Counted from the first letter of the stretch, positions 9,507-18,254 are shown. The stretch is DNA of 64,000 bases from Calothrix membranacea FACHB-236 (GCF_014696315.1 NZ_JACJPX010000033.1:28403-92402), one strand, 5' to 3'. The notes: generated by a model not told the origin, from the letters alone. A program made the numbers and translations.

Positions 9507-9670
9507 CGCTAAAAGAGAATAGGGAAAAATTTTTAATTTTTTGTCTCCCTCATCCTCCTCATCTCCCCAGTTCCCAATTTCCAGTCGCCAAACCCTAATC
9601 CACCGACTCTTCCGTTGTGGATTAATAGCCATATCTGCTTATTTTTTTCGTCTCACAGCAAAGAAAATTC

Positions 9671-9714
9671 AGGGAGACAAGGGAGATTGTGGCATAATTC
9701 TCCCTTGTCTTCCT
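9671..9714. terminator. Long hairpin between convergent genes
   Basis: AGGGAGACAAGGGAGA (9671-9686) pairs with 9699-9714 over 16 bp with a single G-U pair and a 12-nt loop. It lies between the convergent pentapeptide and DUF937 genes and could terminate both. The 342-base gap around it has no credible gene. Confidence 0.45.
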
Positions 9715-9798
9715 TATCCCCTCTATTTTTGATCCTGGCAAGAAAGCCGCTGTTGTGACAAACAGATTTTAATTAAAAATCAAAAATTAATTTTTGAT

Positions 9799-10323
9799 TT
9801 ATCTGCCCATATAACGACTAGCCATTTGGATAGCATCAGAAATATCGACATCGCCATCATTATCGGAATCCAGAAAACTGCTGAGTACTGGATTTCCCCC
9901 AGCTTGGAAACCTTGAGTATTAGCCCCAGATTGCAAGAAGTTCAGCACTACAGGCACAATTTGGGGTAGTAATTGTTGAATCATCCCAGCATCCAAGCCG
10001 GTGCGTTGAGCCGCAAATTCCGCTACTTGTTGCTGTAACGCAGGAGAAAATATGGAATTAACTGCTGCGGAATTAGGCGAAGTACCTGCAAATTCATTGA
10101 CTACAGATTGCACCGCTTCACTACCTTCTGTAGCTTGCTTTTCTTGTAAAGCCGATCGCACTTGACCACCCACAACCGACAACAGCGATTGAATTGTAGA
10201 AGAGTCTGCACCAGTGCTATTACTCAATTGATCTACAGTGCTAATAATACTTCCCAATTGTCCTAAACTGGCTTGCTGATTAGGATTGGCAACAGCACCA
10301 AGAATTTGATCAAAAAGTCCCAT
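9799..10323 (-). CDS. DUF937 family protein with C-terminal EF-hand/dockerin-like loop
   Basis: Protein of 174 residues. The N-terminus MGLFDQILGAVANPNQQASLGQLGSI and the helical middle (QSLLSVVGGQVRSAL, IQQLLPQIVPVVLNFL) resemble DUF937/YidB-like proteins of unknown function. The C-terminus carries DSDNDGDVDISD, a complete DxDxDGxxDxxD calcium-binding loop of the EF-hand or dockerin type, followed by a helix AIQMASRYMGR. The start is ATG 10323, with AAGGAG about 9 nt upstream; the longer frame to 10371 is not needed. There is no signal peptide or membrane anchor. Monocistronic. Confidence 0.75.
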   Translation of the reverse strand: MGLFDQILGAVANPNQQASLGQLGSIISTVDQLSNSTGADSSTIQSLLSVVGGQVRSALQEKQATEGSEAVQSVVNEFAGTSPNSAAVNSIFSPALQQQVAEFAAQRTGLDAGMIQQLLPQIVPVVLNFLQSGANTQGFQAGGNPVLSSFLDSDNDGDVDISDAIQMASRYMGR

Positions 10324-10497
10324 AAGTTTTTTTCTCCTTATGTTAGTCTCAAAATCAGTGGTTGATGGCACATCGTCTTCGATGAATCATCCCTACAAGC
10401 ATCTTAGAAGAAAACTGCAGAGACATCAGTCGCTAGTTAAGAAGTGTGGGCCGTAACTACAACAGGAATTTATTAACGCACTCTTGAAACAAACACT

Positions 10498-10749
10498 ATG
10501 ACCAGAGTAAATCTAGACTTACCCGAAGAAGTATTCTCAGCCCGTCGTCTAGCTCCAGATGATTTTGTGCGTGATATGCGCCTAGCAGCTGCTATCTACT
10601 GGTATCAAAAAGGTGAAATTTCCCAGGAAAAAGCTGCCCAAATTGCAGGTTTAAACCGCCGCGACTTTCTTGCAGCCCTTGCTCGTGAGCCAGTAGATGT
10701 ATTTACTGTAGACTTTGATAATTTACAACAAGAATTAAACCGTGGCTGA
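10498..10749 (+). CDS. UPF0175 family protein (antitoxin-like)
   Basis: Small protein of 83 residues with the layout of UPF0175: an N-terminal strand VNLDLPEEVF, then helices including RDMRLAAAIYWYQKGEISQEKAAQIAGLNRRDFLAAL, a helix-turn-helix-like region. Members are often encoded next to a PIN-domain or DUF3368 gene and are regarded as putative antitoxins or DNA-binding proteins. Here no PIN gene follows. Instead, a 46-codon frame (10742-10882) bridges to the next histidine kinase gene, 123 nt downstream. The role is therefore uncertain. The protein is complete. Confidence 0.82.
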   Translation: MTRVNLDLPEEVFSARRLAPDDFVRDMRLAAAIYWYQKGEISQEKAAQIAGLNRRDFLAALAREPVDVFTVDFDNLQQELNRG

Positions 10750-10882
10750 ACGTCTTCAACCCCATCTTCAAAAATGCGATCGCACTTTGCTATTGTCGGT
10801 GTTTTCCGCAGGTATTTGGGCACTATATGGCCAGCCTTTGTTGCAATATGATGCCAGACTCTTGCTCAAATCATGTCCTTGA
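10742..10882 (+). CDS. Possible overlapping 46-residue ORF (weak)
   Basis: A GTG-started frame overlaps the UPF0175 stop by 8 nt, and its TGA overlaps the first codons of the kinase gene by 10 nt. The translation (VAERLQPHLQKCDRTLLLSV and on) shows no PIN-domain motif that I recognise and has no ribosome site. It may be the relic of the toxin-like partner expected beside UPF0175, a leader for translational coupling, or chance. Confidence 0.2.
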   Translation: MAERLQPHLQKCDRTLLLSVFSAGIWALYGQPLLQYDARLLLKSCP

Positions 10883-13155
10883 ACTCTGCCAATAAGCCCC
10901 TTCTGAAATCAAATAACCGGATACAACTCAACTTAATTCTCATTATTCCCTTTGTGCTGCAAATTTTTGCGGCTGTGGGATTAGTTGGGTATCTCTCATT
11001 TAAAAATAGTCAAAAAGCTGTAAACAATCTGGCTGAACAGTTGATTGATAAAGCTGGTCAGCAGGTTGATGATCGCCTGGATATGTATCTGGCGTTACCT
11101 ATTCAATTAACCCAAATAAATGTAGATGCGATCGCTAACCGCGAATTAAATCTCAACGATCCCATAGCTAGCGGACATTATTTTTGGAGACAAGCCAAAG
11201 CTTTTCCTCATCTCAGCTATGTGGGCTATAGTTTAATCGATAAAAGAGAAGCTGGCGCAGGACGTTGGATTAAAGGAGTTGACTTAGTACTATATGAAAA
11301 CTTGAGCAGCGGTAAAGCTTTCGACTACCTCGCTAACGCTCAAGGCGATCGCGCTAAACTTTTGCAAAGCTATGATTTCAATCCCTTAACCGAGCCTTGG
11401 TATAAAGATACCGTCACCGCAGGCAAGTTGACCTGGAGTAAGATTAAAGCGGCTGAAATTCGTAATTCACAATTTACTGAGGCTGGAAAAGCACTGCAAA
11501 GGCAGGATAATTCTTTAGATAATGGGCTTGATTATTACATTGCGGTTTCGGCTGCGGCTCCATTTTATGACAACAACCGCAAGTTACTGGGCGTTACAAG
11601 TATCGATTTGGCGCTAACTAGTATTAGCGATTTTCTGCGTCACCTCAAAGTTAGCCCAGCAGGTCAGGTGTTTATTATTGAGCGTAATGGTAAGTTGGTT
11701 GGTAGTTCTGGGAATTTTCCCATCTTGTATAAGGTAAATAACCAGGTAGAACGATACAGCGCCTTCGACATTCCCGATCGCCTAATTCGCACTGTAGCGC
11801 AAGGGTTGCAAAAGCGGTTTCATAGCCTGCAAGCAATCCAGAATCAGCAAAAGTTTAATATTGTTTTCAATGGCGAAAAACAGTTTCTTCAAATCAAGCC
11901 GTGGCGAGACAGATACGGTTTAGACTGGCTGGTGGTTGTGGCTGTACCCGAATCCGATTTTATGGCACAAATTCATGCCCACAATCGTACAACTATGCTG
12001 TTGTGTTTGGGGGCTTTGGTAATTGCCACAATTATTGCAATTTCTACTTCTAAGCGGATTGCTCAACCAATTTTACGACTAAGTCAAGCAGCGGAGGCGA
12101 TCGCTAATGGCAAATTGGATCAAAATGTTGCATCCTCAAATGTCCGCGAATTAGATATTCTGGCTCGTGCTTTCAACTACATGGCGCAGCAATTGCAAGA
12201 ATCATTTCAGGCTTTAGCACAAACCAATGAACAATTAGAACATCGGGTAGAGGAACGGACTGCGGATTTGACAAATACTCTCCAAGAACTGCAACAAACC
12301 CAAGCGCGGATGATTCAATCCGAAAAAATGTCCAGCTTAGGACAAATGGTTGCAGGAGTTGCCCATGAAATCAATAATCCGGTTAATTTTATTCATGGTA
12401 ACGTCGATTTTGTCCATGATTATACGGAGAGTCTTTTGGAGTTAGTGCAACTATACCAAAGCGAATATCCCAACCCCACATCAGCGATCGCAGAAAAAAT
12501 TAGCGATATAGATTTAGAATTTGTCAGCGAAGATTTGCTGAAGTTACTCACCTCCATGAAACTGGGGACTGAACGCATCCGCGAAATCGTCAAATCTCTG
12601 CGAAACTTCTCCCGCCTGGACGAAGCGGAAATCAAAGAAGTTGATATTCATGAAGGTATTGAAAGTACATTGTTAATTTTGCATCATCGCTTACAACCTG
12701 AAGCTGGCGCTGTGGCGATCGCAGTCATTCGAGATTATGCTACCTTACCGCTAGTCGAGTGTTATCCTGGGCAACTCAATCAAGTATTCATGAATATTCT
12801 GGCAAACGCCATCGATGCAATAGAAGAAGCCAACATTCACCGCACATCCCAGGAAATTCAAGCCAATCCTAGCCAAATTACCATCTCCACCGCAGTCATC
12901 GATTCCGATTGGATTAAAATTGCGATCGCTGACAACGGCTTAGGGATGACAGAAACCGTCATTCAGCATATTTTTGACCCTTTCTTCACTACAAAACCTG
13001 TCGGTAAGGGAACAGGTATGGGGATGTCAATTAGCTATCAAATAATTACAGAAAAACATGGCGGTAAATTAGAGTGTTTTTCCACTCCTGGTAAGGGAAC
13101 AGAAATTTTAGTTCAGATTCCTATCCGCCAGATAAATTCTCAAATAAGTACTTAA
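10873..13155 (+). CDS. Membrane sensor histidine kinase (Cache-HAMP-HisKA-HATPase)
   Basis: Protein of 760 residues. A membrane segment (LNLILIIPFVLQIFAAVGLVGYLSF, about 18-42) is followed by a large periplasmic double-Cache sensor (about 50-365), a second membrane segment (TTMLLCLGALVIATIIAIST), HAMP (about 395-450) and a coiled coil. The dimerisation/phosphoacceptor domain has H498 in VAGVAHEINNPVNFIHGN, and the ATPase has an N box NQVFMNILANAIDAIE, a G1 box IADNGLGM and a G2 box GKGTGMGMSISYQI. It autophosphorylates in response to an external small ligand, which is unknown. No response regulator is adjacent. The ATG at 10873 lacks a clear ribosome site. The C-terminal 260 residues closely resemble those of the kinases at 24.7 and 31.9 kb. 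Confidence 0.92.
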   Translation: MSLNSANKPLLKSNNRIQLNLILIIPFVLQIFAAVGLVGYLSFKNSQKAVNNLAEQLIDKAGQQVDDRLDMYLALPIQLTQINVDAIANRELNLNDPIASGHYFWRQAKAFPHLSYVGYSLIDKREAGAGRWIKGVDLVLYENLSSGKAFDYLANAQGDRAKLLQSYDFNPLTEPWYKDTVTAGKLTWSKIKAAEIRNSQFTEAGKALQRQDNSLDNGLDYYIAVSAAAPFYDNNRKLLGVTSIDLALTSISDFLRHLKVSPAGQVFIIERNGKLVGSSGNFPILYKVNNQVERYSAFDIPDRLIRTVAQGLQKRFHSLQAIQNQQKFNIVFNGEKQFLQIKPWRDRYGLDWLVVVAVPESDFMAQIHAHNRTTMLLCLGALVIATIIAISTSKRIAQPILRLSQAAEAIANGKLDQNVASSNVRELDILARAFNYMAQQLQESFQALAQTNEQLEHRVEERTADLTNTLQELQQTQARMIQSEKMSSLGQMVAGVAHEINNPVNFIHGNVDFVHDYTESLLELVQLYQSEYPNPTSAIAEKISDIDLEFVSEDLLKLLTSMKLGTERIREIVKSLRNFSRLDEAEIKEVDIHEGIESTLLILHHRLQPEAGAVAIAVIRDYATLPLVECYPGQLNQVFMNILANAIDAIEEANIHRTSQEIQANPSQITISTAVIDSDWIKIAIADNGLGMTETVIQHIFDPFFTTKPVGKGTGMGMSISYQIITEKHGGKLECFSTPGKGTEILVQIPIRQINSQIST

Positions 13156-13169
13156 AAGATTAAAGCTAA

Positions 13170-14177
13170 TTAGTAGCCCCACTTTGCTATGTATATTGAA
13201 TCATAAGTTCTGTTACTACCGCAAATTCGGCATTTTAAAGTTGTTTGTGGTATGCCAGCAAACGCGTTCTTCTCTATATCAAAATCTTCGTTATGGCACA
13301 CATCGCATTGCAGACTATCAATTGGCCGAGTGTTTTCCCAGAGATTGACAGTCACACGAAGAATCTTAAGCCCAACCTCAACACATCTTGAAAAGTAGTT
13401 GCACCAGTCTCGGTAACGGTCATACTTGAATATCATTCCTGCCCATGTACCCTGAAATACGCCTCGATTAATTAATTGTGTTTCTGCCCCATGAATACTA
13501 CTATTTAAGTCTCCATAAAGGGCACTAATTTGATCTGCTAAATCTTCTGTAAGAAGGCTTTTAGAGAATAATATGCTGAGTACACCATTCTTTCCTCTTA
13601 AAGGGGGTACTCGATAATTACCTAATTTCCACGCCTGAAGATCAGATTGATTGGTGCAAAAGTACAATTCCATTATTACTTCTTCTAAAAAGCTTCTCAA
13701 AACTTGTAATGCTTGCTTATAGTACAGTTTAGATGCCAACAGAATTGAGCAATCAAGGTCAGATTGAGCTTCTAAGACATGAGCAAGACAAAAAAATGCA
13801 CTCTCGGAAAGTACCTCGCTGATGGTACCATCCCATGCGATTGCATACTTTGCCATTAGCCCAAAGAAACTATCTTGTGAAAAATCTGGTATTGTTTCAG
13901 CTTGATTTTTAGCAGCAGGAGCAGGATTAACCTGTTTAGCTTGGTTCTCAAAATCACTGCAAATTGATTGATAACGTTTGATGCTTACATCGAAAAGATG
14001 TTTCCCGTAGGACGAATAGTTAAATGTAGTAACTTGTCCAGCAGAGTCCATCATCGAACCTGCCTTGTCATACAAACACAATAAAAAACTTAACAGATCA
14101 GTTTTATCTGACCAAGAGGATATGGGTTCGGATAAGAATGGAAGAATCTGTATACAATTTGCTGGAATGATTTCCAT
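13170..14177 (-). CDS. Protein of unknown function with HEPN/DUF5677-like region and C-terminal zinc ribbon
   Basis: Protein of 335 residues that I do not recognise with certainty. The middle (about 125-285) is helical, with ILLASKLYYKQALQVLRSFLEEV and ISALYGDLNSSIHG, a pattern seen in DUF5677/HEPN-like proteins. The C-terminus carries two CxxC knuckles (CDVC and CRIC, about 20 residues apart), a probable zinc ribbon. There is no signal peptide or membrane segment. It converges on the histidine kinase gene with only 14 nt between stop codons. No clear ribosome site precedes the ATG. A nucleic-acid-related or defence role is conceivable but not shown. Confidence 0.6.
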   Translation of the reverse strand: MEIIPANCIQILPFLSEPISSWSDKTDLLSFLLCLYDKAGSMMDSAGQVTTFNYSSYGKHLFDVSIKRYQSICSDFENQAKQVNPAPAAKNQAETIPDFSQDSFFGLMAKYAIAWDGTISEVLSESAFFCLAHVLEAQSDLDCSILLASKLYYKQALQVLRSFLEEVIMELYFCTNQSDLQAWKLGNYRVPPLRGKNGVLSILFSKSLLTEDLADQISALYGDLNSSIHGAETQLINRGVFQGTWAGMIFKYDRYRDWCNYFSRCVEVGLKILRVTVNLWENTRPIDSLQCDVCHNEDFDIEKNAFAGIPQTTLKCRICGSNRTYDSIYIAKWGY

Positions 14178-14238
14178 AAGTAGTTCATGTAGGATGTGTT
14201 AGCATAGCCTAGCGCATCAATGGGATCGCTAATATTGT

Positions 14239-14688
14239 TCATTGATCGCCGCTGATGATTTTCCAGCGTTCACGACTGAGAAAGAAACCATTACCGCTGG
14301 CGTTGGTACAAGTCAGCCCAGTTTGCTGCGATAAACAATTGAAATTTCCTTGTTTCCAGCTACTGCCGTAAGATAATTTGTAATTCGCCTCAAAGGTGTC
14401 ACTAATACAGAGAATTTCTGGTTTGCCATACTCAGATAGTAAAAACCCTCCTCCCCAATCATATTCACAATAATGAGGATAAGGTTGAGGCGGTATAGGC
14501 TTGAGTCCACTGTTAATTTCGCAGCGTAAGGCATCTTTTTTTTCGCCTACGACTATGCACCGGATATTACCGCTAGGAGTTACAAAGCTTTCGGGAACTG
14601 TTTGAGCATAACTAACAGAGGTAATTCCCATCATGACAAAAACTGACGATATCAAAATTTTCTGTGCTGGTAAAATTTTTAACCACAT
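14239..14688 (-). CDS. Exported Cys-rich protein (DUF6636-like)
   Basis: Protein of 149 residues with a signal peptide ending ...SVSYA before QTVPESF (about residue 28). The mature part has six cysteines (GNIRC, RCEI, HYC, ILC, FNC, LTC), expected to form three disulfides, and the pattern SPSGNIxC...CEI...YG...C...G..CxN.SGxGFFLSRE seen in DUF6636-type secreted proteins. The function is unknown. It lies 61 nt downstream of the 13170-14177 gene's start on the same strand, so the two might be co-transcribed, with this one first. Confidence 0.7.
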   Translation of the reverse strand: MWLKILPAQKILISSVFVMMGITSVSYAQTVPESFVTPSGNIRCIVVGEKKDALRCEINSGLKPIPPQPYPHYCEYDWGGGFLLSEYGKPEILCISDTFEANYKLSYGSSWKQGNFNCLSQQTGLTCTNASGNGFFLSRERWKIISGDQ

Positions 14689-14807
14689 AAAAAGATTTAT
14701 TTGATTACTGGGGGATTACTAATCTATACAGAAAATTTGAGGAACTTATGAACTTGATTCCTGCAATCAATGCCGAACTGCAAGTATCAAGCAACTATTC
14801 TCAAATA

Positions 14808-14836
14808 AAATCCCCCAGTGGAGTGCTGAGGGATTT
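14808..14836. terminator. Imperfect hairpin downstream of the PhnD-like gene
   Basis: AAATCCCCCAG (14808-14818) pairs with CTGAGGGATTT (14826-14836) with one mismatch and a 7-nt loop. It lies about 95 nt after the minus-strand stop at 14932. The U-run is poor, so termination is only possible. Confidence 0.35.
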
Positions 14837-14931
14837 ACTCTGGAACGCGATTTGAGAACAATATACAATACAATTGTACTATATACGCACTAAAAAATTA
14901 TTAAGAAAATTCTATTGTGGTGTCATAATTT

Positions 14932-15732
14932 TCACAAAGACTCATAGCCTGCCTTAAGATCTGCATTGTAGATATCCGCGATCGCGTTATAATCTGCTAA
15001 CTCCACTACCGCAAAGTGCTTGACTCCTACTAGTTGCATTGCTGTCTGTAGTTCAGCATCCGGCTCAAGCAAAGCTAACTGTATCTGCTCAATTAGAGAT
15101 TTCCCCAGATGCTGAGCTGCAACCAAAGGTGGCATCGGACAGGGGCCAAGTGCCTCGACTACGCGCAAGTACTGATATAACTCGGGAAAATCCTGTAATT
15201 CTTGTTCTAGTACCACACTATCAATAGCAGCACAATCTACCTTTCCTAGTGCTACCCAGCGAATAGAATTCTGATGAGAACCTGATTGTATAGCTTGGCT
15301 AAAAAACTGTTGGGGATATCTTCCCTGTAACAAGCGATGACGCAGCAGATTATAGCCGCTGTTAGAACCTGGATCGTTGTAGCACACCGTTTTACCAGCT
15401 AAATCGTCAAATTTGATGACATCGCTATCAGCATTGACTATGACATCTGAAAAGTAAATCGGACGGTTGCGATAACGCAGTGCTTGCATCACTGGTGCAA
15501 CCACAGGCTGCAACTGATCCAACACTATCTGAGAATAACGAATCAGAGGTAATCCACAAATAAAAGCTAGGTCTAGTTGGTCTTTTAAAATCAGAGGATC
15601 TAATAAAGGGTCGCATTCACCCTGCTTTAATTGCGTTTCTGCTCCCAAAACCCTATCCAAATAAGCCAATACTGCTTCGTAGAAACCAAACCAATTAGGA
15701 GCTAAATAAGAAATAGCTTGTAATTTTTTCAA
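14932..15732 (-). CDS. PhnD/SsuA-type substrate-binding protein without signal peptide
   Basis: Protein of 266 residues resembling periplasmic phosphate/phosphonate-type binding proteins: an N-terminal strand AISYLAPNWFGFYEAVLAYL, LDLAFICGLPLIRY, and DDLAGKTVCYNDPGSNSGYNLLRHRL, the ligand-loop region, then VDCAAIDSVVLE. There is no signal peptide or lipobox, which is odd for a transport receptor, so it may be cytosolic or a repurposed domain. The start codon is TTG at 15732, one base after the stop of the preceding gene, which suggests translational coupling. No permease or ATPase is nearby. The ligand is unknown. Confidence 0.75.
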   Translation of the reverse strand: MKKLQAISYLAPNWFGFYEAVLAYLDRVLGAETQLKQGECDPLLDPLILKDQLDLAFICGLPLIRYSQIVLDQLQPVVAPVMQALRYRNRPIYFSDVIVNADSDVIKFDDLAGKTVCYNDPGSNSGYNLLRHRLLQGRYPQQFFSQAIQSGSHQNSIRWVALGKVDCAAIDSVVLEQELQDFPELYQYLRVVEALGPCPMPPLVAAQHLGKSLIEQIQLALLEPDAELQTAMQLVGVKHFAVVELADYNAIADIYNADLKAGYESL

Positions 15733-15733
15733 C

Positions 15734-16033
15734 TTATTTACTAGTAGATTCTACTGTTTTGTTAGCAATGTTGAAACCTGAAAATAGCTTGCGGGAATAC
15801 CAATGAAAACCCAAGAAAATCATACTCACCAAGGTCAGCAGCATCACGCTAAAAATCGTTCCGTATGCTTTACTATGCCACCACAATTTTTGTACTGCTG
15901 CACCAGCGATTCTCACAAGACTCCACAAGCTACCTTGATTGATATGCTGAGAAGCGTGAATTATGATTTCCTCGGACGTTGCTGTGTTTTGCTGTTCTAA
16001 GATGCCCAAGGGCTTGTTGCTCAACATTGCCAT
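15734..16033 (-). CDS. Small single-pass membrane protein, unknown function
   Basis: Protein of 99 residues (MAMLSNKPLGILEQQ...). One hydrophobic segment (YGTIFSVMLLTLVSMIFLGFHW, about 62-83) is followed by a basic stretch. The start ATG 16033 has GAGGAG at a spacing of 8 nt, much better than the longer frame to 16063. Its stop is separated from the PhnD-like gene by a single base, so the pair forms an operon, and the small protein may anchor or regulate the binding protein (inference). I do not recognise a family. Confidence 0.6.
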   Translation of the reverse strand: MAMLSNKPLGILEQQNTATSEEIIIHASQHINQGSLWSLVRIAGAAVQKLWWHSKAYGTIFSVMLLTLVSMIFLGFHWYSRKLFSGFNIANKTVESTSK

Positions 16034-16185
16034 TTTGATAACTCCTCTAGAGCCTAAAATCAATCAGCTCTATAAAAACTACGGTAAGTCGATAGGAATA
16101 AAGCATTTTATAAAAATATGCCATAGCTTGGTTGAAGAAGCAAGCTAGGCGTTAGCCATTGATGTTTGTAGTTGCAGAGGGAATG

Positions 16186-16300
16186 AGGCAGGGGGGCAGG
16201 GAGCAGGGAACAGGGGGAGAAATAGTTAATGACAAACACCAAACACCAATTAGCAATTACCCAATGACAAATAACAAATGACAAATGACAAATGACAAAT
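16186..16300. repeat. Short tandem repeats running into the eda start codon
   Basis: GGGGGCAGGGAGCAGGGAACAG-type units (16190-16220) are followed by CAAACACCAAT and several AAATGAC/ACAAATG heptamers (16262-16300). The last ATGACAAAT copy supplies the start codon and second codon of eda. Confidence 0.8.
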
Positions 16301-16954
16301 AAAGCTTGGTTATCAAAATTGCGACAACACCGCGCGATCGCAGTTATTCGTGCGTCAAAGATGGAATTAGCAAAGCAAATGGCTTTGACAGCTGCATCTG
16401 GGGGAATGCAGCTGATTGAGATTACTTGGAATAGCGATCGCGCTGGGCAATTAATTAGCCAACTTCGTGCCGAATTACCAAACTGTACAATTGGTACTGG
16501 TACGCTATTTAACGTCCAGCAGTTACAACAAGCGATCGCCTGTGGTGCAGAGTTTCTATTTACACCCCATGTAGATATAGCAATGATTCAAGCTGCTGTG
16601 GAGCAAAATATACCAATCATTCCCGGTGCCTTGTCACCTACAGAAATTGTTACAGCCTGGAATCATGGTGCTAGTTGTGTAAAAGTTTTCCCAGTGGATG
16701 TGGTAGGAGGGGCGAGTTATATTAAAAGTTTGCAAGGGCCTCTAGGAGAAATTCCTCTAATTCCTACTGGGGGAGTGACTTTAGACAACGCCAAAGATTT
16801 TTTGCAAGCAGGAGCGATCGCTGTTGGTTTAAGTAGTCAATTATTTCCTCAGCATTTAGTTACACAAAATAATTGGGCAGTAATTTATCAGCAAGTGCAA
16901 AGTTTGATACAGCAATTAGGGTACTTTAGGGTAGAAGCAGATAATTTTCCCTAA
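16292..16954 (+). CDS. eda: 2-dehydro-3-deoxy-phosphogluconate / 4-hydroxy-2-oxoglutarate aldolase
   Basis: TIM-barrel class I aldolase of 220 residues, the usual length. It splits KDPG to pyruvate and glyceraldehyde-3-phosphate in the Entner-Doudoroff pathway. Visible motifs are AVIRASKMELA, the catalytic glutamate in LIEITWNSDRA, the phosphate-loop region GTGTLFNVQQL, CGAEFLFTPHVD, the Schiff-base lysine in SCVKVFPVDVVGG and PLIPTGGVTLDNA. Cytosolic. The start ATG lies inside a heptanucleotide repeat, so its 5' untranslated region is repeat-derived and no ribosome site is visible. An L,D-transpeptidase gene follows after 24 nt on the same strand. Confidence 0.92.
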   Translation: MTNKAWLSKLRQHRAIAVIRASKMELAKQMALTAASGGMQLIEITWNSDRAGQLISQLRAELPNCTIGTGTLFNVQQLQQAIACGAEFLFTPHVDIAMIQAAVEQNIPIIPGALSPTEIVTAWNHGASCVKVFPVDVVGGASYIKSLQGPLGEIPLIPTGGVTLDNAKDFLQAGAIAVGLSSQLFPQHLVTQNNWAVIYQQVQSLIQQLGYFRVEADNFP

Positions 16955-16978
16955 ACACCATAGTTAAGTATATTTACG

Positions 16979-17491
16979 ATGAAAAATAAAAATCATCATC
17001 GATGGATACACCGCTTACCCATATTTATGACTGGTGTAGCACTCAGTTTGATTGTGGCAAATCCTGGAATTTGTGAAGTTACCGCCAAAGCTAAAGATGA
17101 TACCGTTACCCAAACAATCGAGACACTAAAACAATCAGATCAACGCTGGATTCAAATTAATCTTTCTAAGCAACGGCTAATAGCTTGGGAAGGTAAAACG
17201 CCTATTTATGCGATCGTGATTTCTACGGGTAAAAAGTCTACCCCTACTCGCATTGGCTCGTTTAAAATTCAGTCTAAACACAAATCTGCGAGGATGCGGG
17301 GTAGAAACTACGATGTTCCGGACGTACCCTATACCATGTATTACAAAGGTGGTTACGGAATACACGGTGCTTACTGGCATAATAAGTTTGGCACTCCAGT
17401 TAGCCACGGCTGTATAAATGTTGCACCAAATCATGCTAAGTGGTTATTTAATTGGGCATCAATAGGAACTTCTGTATTCATTCATAAATAA
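16979..17491 (+). CDS. L,D-transpeptidase (YkuD domain)
   Basis: Peptidoglycan-modifying enzyme of 170 residues with a signal sequence (HRLPIFMTGVALSLIVANPGIC, about 12-33). The YkuD domain (about 58-170) contains [46 protein letters not shown] and the catalytic SHGCINV with its cysteine. It forms 3-3 cross-links or attaches proteins to the wall. No LysM or other wall-binding module is present. It lies 24 nt after eda, possibly co-transcribed. A paralogue with nearly identical domain blocks follows at 18255. Confidence 0.9.
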   Translation: MKNKNHHRWIHRLPIFMTGVALSLIVANPGICEVTAKAKDDTVTQTIETLKQSDQRWIQINLSKQRLIAWEGKTPIYAIVISTGKKSTPTRIGSFKIQSKHKSARMRGRNYDVPDVPYTMYYKGGYGIHGAYWHNKFGTPVSHGCINVAPNHAKWLFNWASIGTSVFIHK

Positions 17492-18254
17492 CAAGCTTTA
17501 TCCCTATTAAAAACCAGCCTCACAAAAATATGGTGATGAGATTCCCATATCAAAATTCCCTGGGAATCTCTGGAATAAAGATAAATGGAATTGAAGTAAA
17601 ATATAGAGGAAAAGACTCATAAAGTCATTCTCAAAGCACGATGAGAATTTCAAAAAATCTGTATTAAACCTTAAACTAGGCACGATTTCTCATTTTGGTA
17701 ATAAGGTATCTAGCAGTGCCCATGCTGCAAAATAACTCGTGTTTAGAGGTGCTTAAAAAACTCTGGAAACATATACTACTTATTTTCATACTTTATCTGT
17801 TTATACTGCACAAACAGGCTTAATTTTTGCGGCAATAACCTTTGGACAGATTGCGGAATCCATTAATTAATAATTAATTAATTAATTAAATTTGGACTAC
17901 TCTGGGTTCTTCTGCACATCATCTGCATTTGAAAACAGCATTTGTCAATATGTAGCCAGCGAACAGATTTAATTAAGATTTTTCTATCCGTAGTCAACTT
18001 ATCTGCATGATATATCTATATATGAATTAATCTTAATATGATATATCAGCGATTAATTATTCGTAGAAAAATAAAATTCCCGACCGATGCAAAAAATTAT
18101 TAATCAGGGAATTGTCTTTTTAACCAATATTTAATCTTCTAATCTTTTTATAGAAAATCAGTATATCTCTGCCAAAAGAGCATTGTGCAAAAAATGGGGA
18201 AAGATTCAAGCTTAAAGAAGCAAAATTTAGCAAACGAACAGAAGGTGAGACTTT
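17492..18254. other. Gene-free stretch between the two L,D-transpeptidase genes
   Basis: About 760 bases with no credible gene. It is AT-rich, with a TTAATTAA run at 17863-17889 and TATATCTATATATG near 18010. The promoter of the second transpeptidase gene must be here. I see no tRNA or large hairpin. Confidence 0.45.
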
